NCBI GenBank assembly: GCA_039197065.1
Contig: JBCCUL010000007.1
Location: forward strand, 1-64,000
Direction: 5' to 3'
Source: JANQPX01 sp039197065
GTDB lineage: Bacteria > Pseudomonadota > Alphaproteobacteria > Geminicoccales > Geminicoccaceae
DNA: 64,000 nt
Positions 25,161 to 32,830 of the stretch are shown here, piece by piece; the first letter of the stretch is position 1, and every line of letters starts with the position of its first letter. A program made the translations under genes and the position numbers. Under the pieces are notes generated by a model. That model did no database searches. It had not been told where the DNA came from and worked only from the letters and a program-made list of their open reading frames with translations.

Positions 25161-26237
25161 TTGGCAACCATCTACGATGTCGCGAAAGCCGCCGGTGTCT
25201 CGCCCAAGACCGTCAGCCGGGTAATGAACGGCGATGGGCCGGTGCGCGCGGCGACGCGCGAGGCCGTACTCGAGGTGATCAATCGCCTCGGCTATGTGCC
25301 GTCGACCGCGGCGCGGGTGATGAAGTCGAACAAATCCGGGCTCCTGGGCTTAATCACCGGGGCGATCAGCGCGCCGATCGACGGATCGACGCCCACAGGG
25401 CTTCCGGATTTCTTCATCGTCCAGGGAATTCAATCGGTTATCTCCCGCTCATCCAAGACCTTGATGATCGCTGATACCGCCGGTGACGAGGAGCGCATCG
25501 GCGCCCTGATCAGGACCTTTCTGGAACATCGGGTCGAGGGGCTCTTCTACGTCGCCGACAGCCACAGAGAGGTGCAGCTCTCCGTCCCGCAGCCGGGTGT
25601 CGAGACCGTGTTGGTGAATTGCTATGACGATCTCGGCACGCCATCGGTACTGCCGGATGATCGCGGCGGGCAACGGCGGCTGGTGGCTGATCTGATCGCC
25701 AAAGGGCATCGGCGGATCGCGCTCCTGACCCTCGATCCTGAGACCGATGCGACGCGTCTTCGCTTTTTGGGCTATGGCGATGCGCTGTCTGCCGCCGGGA
25801 TCGCCTTCGATGACGAACTGGTACGGCCGGGCGAACTGAAGGGGGGCGCCGACGAGCGCACTGTCGTCCGGGAAGCCCTCGATCACGTCCTGGCTTTGCC
25901 TGAGCCGCCGAGCGTCATCTGCTCTGGCAATGACCGTCTGGCGATGATCGTCTTCGCGTCCCTTCGCCAACGCGGGCTCGCCATCCCCGAGGATATCGCC
26001 GTCGCTGGCTATGACGATCACCGCCAGATCGCGGAAAGCCTCGATCCGCCGCTTACCACCGTCGAACTCCCTTACCACGCCATGGGCGTCAGATCAGCGG
26101 AATGGCTGCTGCAGCGCGTCGAGGAGGCAGGCTCCGCGCCACCCTCGAAGCCTGTTCTAGTGGAGGGAGCGCTTCGCCAAAGAGGATCGGTCGGTCCGCC
26201 AACATTGATTAGTCACAGAGGGAGGAAACCAGCATGA
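25161..26237 (+). CDS. LacI-family transcriptional regulator
   Basis: An N-terminal LacI helix-turn-helix (TIYDVAKAAGVSPKTVSRVMNG) is followed by the hinge NRLGYVPSTAARVMKSNKSG and a periplasmic-binding-like effector domain (LLGLITG ... VICSGNDRLAM ... VAGYDDHRQIAESLDPPLTTV). TTG 25161 is chosen because GGGGAGG sits 4 bases upstream and it places the HTH at the very N-terminus; a GTG at 25113 would add 16 unrelated residues. Length 358 is normal. Its stop overlaps the start of the binding-protein gene (ATGA). It probably represses the operon by binding the palindrome at 25080-25109, with the imported sugar as inducer. Confidence 0.92.
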   Translation: MATIYDVAKAAGVSPKTVSRVMNGDGPVRAATREAVLEVINRLGYVPSTAARVMKSNKSGLLGLITGAISAPIDGSTPTGLPDFFIVQGIQSVISRSSKTLMIADTAGDEERIGALIRTFLEHRVEGLFYVADSHREVQLSVPQPGVETVLVNCYDDLGTPSVLPDDRGGQRRLVADLIAKGHRRIALLTLDPETDATRLRFLGYGDALSAAGIAFDDELVRPGELKGGADERTVVREALDHVLALPEPPSVICSGNDRLAMIVFASLRQRGLAIPEDIAVAGYDDHRQIAESLDPPLTTVELPYHAMGVRSAEWLLQRVEEAGSAPPSKPVLVEGALRQRGSVGPPTLISHRGRKPA

Positions 26238-27504
26238 CGATGAGATTTCAGACTGCAGGCGCCACCATGATTGCCGCGCTTATGGGCATGAGCAGCAGCG
26301 CTTTCGCCCAGACCACCTTGAGCCTCTGGTATCATGGCGCCGGCAGCGCCAATGCCGAGGAGGCGCTGGTCAACCAGCTGGTCGAGGACTTCAACGCCAG
26401 CCAGTCCGACTGGAAGGTCGAGATCGAGACCTTCCCGCAGCTTGCCTATAATGACGCCGTCGGCGCCGCCGCCCTTGCCGGCGAATTGCCGGAGTTCTCG
26501 ATGTCGACGGACCCGTGATGCCGAACTGGGCCTGGGCCGGCTACATGCAGCCGCTCGGCATCGACCCCGCCAAGATCGAGGGCTTTCTCACCGGCCCGAT
26601 CGGCAGCTGGAACGGTGAGATCTATTCGGTCGGTCTTTGGGACGCTGCCGTAGCCCTCACCACCCGCAGCTCCACGCTCGAAAAATACGACATCCGCGTC
26701 CCGACCCTGGACGAGCCCTGGACCGGCGACGAGTTCAACGCAGCGCTCGAGACCATCAAGGCCTCCGGTGACTTCGAGTACCCGCTCGATCTGGGCATAG
26801 CCTGGACGGGAGAATGGTATCCTTATGCCTTCTCGCCATTCCTGCAGAGCTTCGGCGGGGACATCGTCGATCGCGAAACCTACGCCACGGCTGAGGATGT
26901 CCTGAACGGCGACGCCGCGATTGCCTTTGGCGAATGGTGGCAGGGCCTCTTCGAAAACGGCATGGCACCCGGCACCAGCCAGGATGCGGCCGACCGCGAG
27001 ACAGGCCTCATCAGCGGCAAATACGCCATGTCGTGGAACGGCAACTGGGCCGCCTTGCCTGTCGTCAAGGAATTTGGCGATGACGCGCTGTTCTTGCCGG
27101 CCCCTGATTTCGGCAACGGTCCCAAGATCGGCGCTGCCTCCTGGCAATTCGGCGTGTCAGCCACTTCCGAGCACCCGGAAGGGGCGAGAGCCTTCGTCGA
27201 ATTCGCGATCCAGGACAGCTATCTCACCGCCTTCTCCGACGGCACCGGCCTGATCCCGCCGACCACGTCAGCGGCCGAGGCCACCAAGAACTACGCCGCC
27301 GGCGGACCGCTCGAGGTCTTCTACGGCCTCTCCGAAGCCCAGGCGGTCCTCCGCCCGGTGACCCCTGGCTACATCGTCCAGGCCAAGGTGTTCGAAAAGG
27401 CGCTCGCCGATATCGCCAATGGCGCCGACGTCGCCGACACCCTCGACGCCGCGGTCGACGAGATCGATGCCGACATCGAAGCCAACAGCGGCTACGGCCA
27501 CTAG
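26234..27504 (+). pseudogene. Sugar ABC substrate-binding protein, one-base frameshift
   Basis: Family-1 solute-binding protein with a Sec signal (MIAALMGMSSSAFAQ) and mature start LSLWYHGAGSANAEEALVN. The frame ends at 26518 just after AALAGELPEF. Shifting frame gives LDVDGPVMPNWAWAGYMQPL and the rest of the protein to 27504. One extra base near 26496 (GAG-GTT for GAGTT) would restore a 423-residue protein of normal size with the expected LPEVLDVDGPV-type motif. A ribosome site GAGGGAGGAAA precedes the ATG. Since the remaining operon is intact, this is either a recent mutation or a sequencing error. Confidence 0.85.
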
Positions 27505-27656
27505 GTGGCGTGGCCACCTCATGGACTTTGACCGGCGGGGCCTGGAGTGAGGGTATGCGCCCAAGTTCTTGGGCTTGGTCGAGGTTGCCATCCGAGGTGG
27601 TCGTAACACACGAGGTGGTCGCACCACCCGACGGTCGCCTTTGGGCGGTCGTCGGG
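27504..27656 (+). promoter_or_regulatory. Intercistronic stem-loop cluster
   Basis: Between the binding-protein and permease genes are four hairpins: GGTGGC-GTG-GCCACC (27504-27518), GCCCAAG-TT-CTTGGGC (27559-27574), GGTGGT-CGC-ACCACC (27614-27628) and CCCGACG...CGTCGGG (27627-27656, overlapping the third). CGAGGTGGTCG is also directly repeated (27593-27603, 27611-27621). Such structures commonly stabilise binding-protein mRNA or attenuate downstream permease expression. Confidence 0.6.
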
Positions 27657-27679
27657 GGAATTCTTGAGGAAGATGCGCG

Positions 27680-28744
27680 ATGGCTTCGAAGCTGACGCAA
27701 TCGAACGGGGCGGGTTGGCTGATGGCGCTGCCGGGCGTCGCCCTGATCACCACCTTCATCATCCTGCCGTTCTTCCTGGCCTTCGCCTTTTCCTTGACCA
27801 ACCAAAGGCTCGCCTCACCCAATCCGGTCGAGTATGTCGGCTTCGCCAACTACGAAAAGCTCCTGGGCGTCGCGCTCTTCAAGCTTGAGCCGGAGCGGGA
27901 CGACGCAGGCCAGGTCGTCCGCGACGACGAGGGCGAGATCGAGTATCCGCGGCTTCGGAAATTCACGCGAAAGAACCCTGACTATCCGCATCTCGAAGGC
28001 AAGCGGGAGTGGTTCTCCTGGGCATGGGGCGAGGATCGCATGGTGGTGCTCGCCTCCGACGTCGTCTTTATGAAAGCCCTGATCAATACCTTCCTCTTCG
28101 TGCTGATCGTCGCCCCGCTGCAATCGGCGGCAGCACTCGGCCTGGCACTCCTGATCAATCAAAAGCTCAAAGGCATCAATATCTTCAGGGTCGTCTATTT
28201 CATGCCGGTCGTGGTGTCGATCGTCGTCGTCTCCCTTCTCTGGCGGTTCATCTATTCAGATGGCGAGGGGCTTCTGAACAACATGCTGGGTTTCCTTTCC
28301 TTCGGTCTCTTCCAGCCCCATGACTGGCTCGGCGACACGTCGACAGCGCTTCCCTCGATCATGGTCATGTCGATCTGGCAGGGCGTCGGCTTTCATATGG
28401 TCATCTGGCTCGCCGGCCTGCAGACGATCTCGCCGACCTATTACGAAGCCGGCCGCATTGAAGGCTGCACCAAGTGGCAGTCTTTCCGTTACATCACCTG
28501 GCCCGGCCTTCGAAACACGGCTGTCCTGATCGTGATCACCATGCAGGCCTTTGCCCTCTTCGCCCAGATCGACGTGATGACCAAGGGCGGTCCCCTCGAC
28601 AGCACCCAGGTCATGGTCTTCCAGGCGGTCGAGCGCGGCTACGGCAAACAGGATATCTCCGGTGGTTCTGCCATCTCGGTGATCCTGTTCCTGATCGTGC
28701 TCTCGATTTCCCTGATCCAACGCTATCTCACTCGGGAGCGCTGA
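27680..28744 (+). CDS. Sugar ABC transporter permease (MalF-like)
   Basis: Inner-membrane permease of 354 residues. The first helix (about 12-36) is followed by a large periplasmic insertion (about 55-125, charged, VRDDEGEIEYPRLRKFTRKNP) and then the transmembrane core. The EAA loop that docks to the ATPase is YYEAGRIEGCTKWQSFRYITWPGL. The insertion resembles MalF-type P2 loops in position. ATG start; the second permease follows after two bases. Confidence 0.9.
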   Translation: MASKLTQSNGAGWLMALPGVALITTFIILPFFLAFAFSLTNQRLASPNPVEYVGFANYEKLLGVALFKLEPERDDAGQVVRDDEGEIEYPRLRKFTRKNPDYPHLEGKREWFSWAWGEDRMVVLASDVVFMKALINTFLFVLIVAPLQSAAALGLALLINQKLKGINIFRVVYFMPVVVSIVVVSLLWRFIYSDGEGLLNNMLGFLSFGLFQPHDWLGDTSTALPSIMVMSIWQGVGFHMVIWLAGLQTISPTYYEAGRIEGCTKWQSFRYITWPGLRNTAVLIVITMQAFALFAQIDVMTKGGPLDSTQVMVFQAVERGYGKQDISGGSAISVILFLIVLSISLIQRYLTRER

Positions 28745-28746
28745 CC

Positions 28747-29628
28747 ATGGCCGCCGTCGCTGATGACAATCGGGGCCTTCGCCTCTTCACCCGCTATGCC
28801 GTGCTCGTCTTGGTGGCCGTCATCTTCATCTTCCCGCTCTTGTTCATGGCGATGTCCTCGCTGAAGCCGGATCAGCAGCTGCTTTTGGACACCAACAGCC
28901 TGCGCGCGTTCCTCCCGGTCGGAGACATCTCCTTCGACAATTACGGTGCTGCCTTCGAGCGCGCGCCGATCGGCATCTTCGTCTTCAATTCCGTGCTGAT
29001 CACCGGGCTCACCGTGGCCCTGACGCTGTTCGTCTGCTCGCTCGCCGGCTTTGCCTTTGTGTTCCTGGAATGGAACGGCCGCACGGTGATCTTCTCGATC
29101 CTGCTTGCAACCCTGATCATTCCCTATGAGACCATCTTCATTCCGCTGCTGCTGATGGCGAGCCAGATGCCCTGGATCGGTCTCGATGGCTTCGAGATCG
29201 GCTGGCTCAACACCTATCGCGTGCAGATCCTCCCTTTCATCGCCGATGGCCTTTCGATTTTCCTCTTCGTGCAGTTTTTCAAGGATCTGCCGCGCGAATT
29301 GATCGAGGCCAGCCGCGTCGAAGGAGCGAGCTGGTGGTTCATCTACCGGAAGGTCGTGATGCCCTTGTCGGGGCCGGTGATCGCAACGGCGGCGATCCTG
29401 AAATTCCTCTTCATGTACAACCAGTATCTCTGGCCCCTGATGGTGGTGCAGGACGAGGGCATCCGGCCGGTCATGGTCGGCCTTCGCTACTTCACCGATC
29501 AGCTCAACGTCCCCTGGGGCGAGGTCATGGCCTATCTGACCATCATCACCGTCCCGGTCCTCGCCTTCTATCTCGTCCTGCAAAAAGCGTTCATCGCCTC
29601 GGTCGCCTCCACGGGCGTGAAGGGCTGA
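28747..29628 (+). CDS. Sugar ABC transporter permease (MalG-like)
   Basis: Second permease of the sugar importer, 293 residues and six helices, with the EAA loop LIEASRVEGASWWFIYRKVVMPLSGP. ATG 28747 lies two bases after the first permease stop, indicating translational coupling. Partner subunits are the first permease, the ATPase at 30625 and the (frameshifted) binding protein. Confidence 0.92.
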   Translation: MAAVADDNRGLRLFTRYAVLVLVAVIFIFPLLFMAMSSLKPDQQLLLDTNSLRAFLPVGDISFDNYGAAFERAPIGIFVFNSVLITGLTVALTLFVCSLAGFAFVFLEWNGRTVIFSILLATLIIPYETIFIPLLLMASQMPWIGLDGFEIGWLNTYRVQILPFIADGLSIFLFVQFFKDLPRELIEASRVEGASWWFIYRKVVMPLSGPVIATAAILKFLFMYNQYLWPLMVVQDEGIRPVMVGLRYFTDQLNVPWGEVMAYLTIITVPVLAFYLVLQKAFIASVASTGVKG

Positions 29629-29632
29629 GCTG

Positions 29633-30625
29633 ATGGGGTTGGCGCTCGATGACAAATGGGTCTGGGATAGCTGGTATGTCCGGGACGGCGATCTCTGGCA
29701 TGGCTTCTTCCTGCAGGCGGACAAGTCGCTTGGCGATCCCGAACTCCGCCACTGGAATGTCTCGATCGGCCACGCCACCAGCCCGGATCTGACCAACTGG
29801 ACCTATCTCGGCACCTGCTTCGCGCCGAGCGAAGGGCCGGCCTGGGACGACAAGACCACTTGGACCGGATCGGTCGTGCAGGCCGACGATGGCCTCTGGC
29901 ATCTCTTCTATACCGGCACGTCAGCGGCCGATGATGGTCTGCTGCAGCGCATCGGCCATGCGGTAAGCGATGATCTGCAGAACTGGAAGCGCGTCGGCGA
30001 TGGCCTGGCCCTGGACCGAACCAGCGACAGCTATGAGGAGTTCCAAAAAAGCCGGTGGCATGACCGCGCCTTTCGCGATCCCTGGGTCATGCGCGATCCG
30101 GAGGGTCCGGGCTGGCTGATGTTCTTCACGGCCAGGATGAGCGGCATCGAGGATACGCTCGAAGCGGGTGCGATCGGCTTCGCCACCTCGCCGGATCTCT
30201 ACGACTGGACGCTCGAAGACCCAGTTTTCGCAGGCGGCTTCGGCCATCTCGAAGTGCCGCAAATCTTCACGCTTAAAGGTCGGTGGTATTGCCTCTTTTG
30301 CACCGGCGCCGACTGCTGGTCCCGATCAGCCATTGCCAAAGCGGGCCCGGCGCTCACGGGCAATCACTATCTGATCGGCGAGGGGCCGCGCGGCCCCTGG
30401 CGACTTCCGCCCGGCCCGATGCTCGACGGCGCTGATCTGACCGATCGCTACGCCGCGCGCATCATCTTCGATGGCGGTGATCCGAAGCTGCTCGGCTTTC
30501 GCTGGTTCGATCGACGCGGTGGACGGTTCGTCGGCGAGATCGCCGACCCGGTCCGCGTCGGCATCGACGGCGAAGGGCGACTCCAGCTTATCAATGAAGA
30601 ACGCGAACCAAGGGGAGATGTCTGA
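29633..30625 (+). CDS. GH32-like glycosidase (five-bladed propeller)
   Basis: A 330-residue cytoplasmic protein without signal peptide. The three acidic positions of GH32/GH68/GH43 propellers are visible: D in WVWDSWYV (about 12, nucleophile position), D in FRDPWV (about 146, transition-state stabiliser) and E in HLEVPQIF (about 206, acid/base). Repeated IGHATSPDLTNW / IGHAVSDDLQNW / IGFATSPDLYDW mark the propeller blades. It lacks the C-terminal beta-sandwich of classical GH32 enzymes. The context suggests cleavage of an imported fructoside or related oligosaccharide; specificity is not proven. Confidence 0.75.
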   Translation: MGLALDDKWVWDSWYVRDGDLWHGFFLQADKSLGDPELRHWNVSIGHATSPDLTNWTYLGTCFAPSEGPAWDDKTTWTGSVVQADDGLWHLFYTGTSAADDGLLQRIGHAVSDDLQNWKRVGDGLALDRTSDSYEEFQKSRWHDRAFRDPWVMRDPEGPGWLMFFTARMSGIEDTLEAGAIGFATSPDLYDWTLEDPVFAGGFGHLEVPQIFTLKGRWYCLFCTGADCWSRSAIAKAGPALTGNHYLIGEGPRGPWRLPPGPMLDGADLTDRYAARIIFDGGDPKLLGFRWFDRRGGRFVGEIADPVRVGIDGEGRLQLINEEREPRGDV

Positions 30626-31692
30626 TGGCCGGCGTGAGGCTGAAGGGCGTCAAGAAAAGCTATGGCAAGGTCGATGTCATCAAGGGTGTCGACATCGACA
30701 TCGAAGACGGCGAGTTCGTGGTCTTTGTCGGACCTTGGGGTTGCGGCAAGTCGACCCTGCTCCGCATGATCGCTGGCCTCGAGGACATCACGTCAGGCAC
30801 GCTCGAGATCGGCAATCGCGTGGTCAATGAGATCCCGGCATCCGAGCGCGGCATCGCCATGGTCTTCCAATCCTATGCCATTTTTCCGCATATGACCGTG
30901 CGCGAGAACATGGCCTTCGGCCTGACGGTCGCTGGTGCTTCCAAGGAGGAGAAGGACAGCAAGGTCGCCGAGGCCGCGCGCATTCTGCAGATGGAGCATC
31001 TCCTCCATCGCCGCCCCTCGCAGCTGTCCGGCGGACAGCGCCAGCGGGTCGCGATCGGCCGGGCGATCGTGCGAAAGCCGGAAGTCTTCCTGTTCGACGA
31101 GCCGCTCTCCAATCTCGACGCGGCCCTTCGGCTCGGCATGCGCATCGAGATCGGCAAGCTGCACAAGCAACTGTCCGCGACCATGGTCTATGTCACCCAT
31201 GATCAGGTCGAGGCGATGACGCTCGCCGACAAGATTGTCGTCCTGAAGGACGGTTATGTGCAGCAGATCGGACCGCCGATGGACCTTTATCACCGCCCGG
31301 CCAATCTGTTCGTGGCGGGCTTCATCGGCGCGCCCTCGATGAATTTCCTCGATGTCGACGTCGAGGCTAAGGACGCCCAGTCCGCAAAGGTCAGCTCGGC
31401 CATCGTCTCGCCACTCGCCATCCCGTTGCGCCTGGGCGGTATCGAGGCCGGGCGCAGCGCCAAGCTCGGCATTCGCTCGCAGGATCTGAAGCCGGTCGAC
31501 GAGGGCGGTGTGATCGAAGGCCAGGTGCAGCTGGTGGAGCGGCTCGGCACAGAAACCGTCATCGACATCGGCCTCAAAGACGGTAGCCGCGTGCTCTCAT
31601 CTATGCCTGAAGACGCCGCACTCGATCCGGGCCAGACGATCTCCTTGGGATTTTCGCCGGAAAAAGCCCATCTGTTTGCACCCGAAGCATGA
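30625..31692 (+). CDS. Sugar ABC transporter ATPase (UgpC/MsmK-like)
   Basis: A 355-residue ATPase with Walker A GPWGCGKST (about 35-43), Q-loop VFQSYAIFP, signature LSGGQRQRVAIGRAI, Walker B VFLFDEPLSNLD, the H-loop in VTHDQVEAM and a C-terminal OB-fold regulatory domain from about 240. The Walker A contains Trp where nearly all relatives have Ser. The ATG overlaps the glycosidase stop (TGATG). It energises the importer above. Confidence 0.93.
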   Translation: MAGVRLKGVKKSYGKVDVIKGVDIDIEDGEFVVFVGPWGCGKSTLLRMIAGLEDITSGTLEIGNRVVNEIPASERGIAMVFQSYAIFPHMTVRENMAFGLTVAGASKEEKDSKVAEAARILQMEHLLHRRPSQLSGGQRQRVAIGRAIVRKPEVFLFDEPLSNLDAALRLGMRIEIGKLHKQLSATMVYVTHDQVEAMTLADKIVVLKDGYVQQIGPPMDLYHRPANLFVAGFIGAPSMNFLDVDVEAKDAQSAKVSSAIVSPLAIPLRLGGIEAGRSAKLGIRSQDLKPVDEGGVIEGQVQLVERLGTETVIDIGLKDGSRVLSSMPEDAALDPGQTISLGFSPEKAHLFAPEA

Positions 31693-32717
31693 GTCGTCCC
31701 GTTCTGATTCTGGATCAGCATTTCCGAAGGGTCGATGAGCTGTTCACCGCCGCCGCTTATGCGAGGCTCGGTAAGCTCTGCACGATCGTCGGCGGTGAGG
31801 ATCGTCCCATGCCGCGGGAGATCTTGCTTGAACATTTGCCTGAAGCTGACTTCCTCATCGCCGCAAAACCAACATTGTCGTCGGGCGACATCGCTTGTGC
31901 CAAAAAACTCAAGGCCGTGATCGAAGTTGCTGGCGCCTTTCACGACGGCCTCGACTATCAGGCCTGTTTCAACAGAGACATCGAGGTGCTGTCCTCGGTC
32001 CCTGGCTTTCGCTTCGCGGTCGCCGAGATGGCCTTCGCGATGATCCTTGCCGGTGCTCGCGGGTTGGTTCGGGAGCATGAAGCCTTTCGCAGAGGTGCGG
32101 AAGCCTGGCTTGTCGAACATGAACAAACCGATTTCACCCTCTACGGACAAAGCATTGGGTTCGTCGGCTACGGCCAGATCGCCCGCGAATGCCACCGGCT
32201 CTTGGCACCGTTCGCGCCAAAAGTGCGCGCCTACGATCCTTGGCTCGATCCCGCCTCAGTCGAGAAACAGGACGTGACCCTGGACGATCTCGACGCTGTT
32301 CTGGAATGCTCGCGCGTCCTGGTCATCGCCGCATCGCCGACGGCCGAGAACCATCACCTGATCGATGCAGCCAAGATCGAGCTTCTGCCGAACGCAGCCC
32401 TGGTCATCCTGATCAGCCGCGCCCACGTCACCGAATTTCGAGCCCTCGTCCAGGCCGCCGAACGAGGGCGTATCAGGCTCGCCACCGACGTCTTCGATCA
32501 GGAACCACTTGCCCCGTCCGATCCCCTTCGCCAGGCGCAGAACGTCATCCTCTCCCCTCACCGCGCCGCCGCTGTCAAAGGTGGACGTCAGCCCATCGGC
32601 GACATGGTTGTCCACGACATCAACGCCATCTTGAGAGGCGATCCGAGCCGCCAGCTCAAAACAGCTGATCCCAGACATGTGGCAGATCTCGTCAAAGGGC
32701 AGGATCTCATGGCATAA
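31689..32717 (+). CDS. D-2-hydroxyacid dehydrogenase family protein
   Basis: A 342-residue NAD(P)-dependent dehydrogenase. The nucleotide-binding loop is IGFVGYGQIAREC (about 157-169). The catalytic triad is R in LISRAHVTE, E in FDQEPLAP and H in SPHRAAAVKGG. The start overlaps the ATPase stop (ATGA), so it is the last gene of the sugar operon and probably oxidises or reduces a sugar-derived 2-hydroxy/keto acid. Confidence 0.85.
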   Translation: MSRPVLILDQHFRRVDELFTAAAYARLGKLCTIVGGEDRPMPREILLEHLPEADFLIAAKPTLSSGDIACAKKLKAVIEVAGAFHDGLDYQACFNRDIEVLSSVPGFRFAVAEMAFAMILAGARGLVREHEAFRRGAEAWLVEHEQTDFTLYGQSIGFVGYGQIARECHRLLAPFAPKVRAYDPWLDPASVEKQDVTLDDLDAVLECSRVLVIAASPTAENHHLIDAAKIELLPNAALVILISRAHVTEFRALVQAAERGRIRLATDVFDQEPLAPSDPLRQAQNVILSPHRAAAVKGGRQPIGDMVVHDINAILRGDPSRQLKTADPRHVADLVKGQDLMA

Positions 32718-32830
32718 GGCGCGACCTGAACGAGCCAGCACCGACAACACGCTTGTGGATGACAACAGTTGCCGGTGAGATGTCTGTGCACTCGTCCTTC
32801 CAGCTTGCACCGGGTGTGGGTGAGTTCAGT

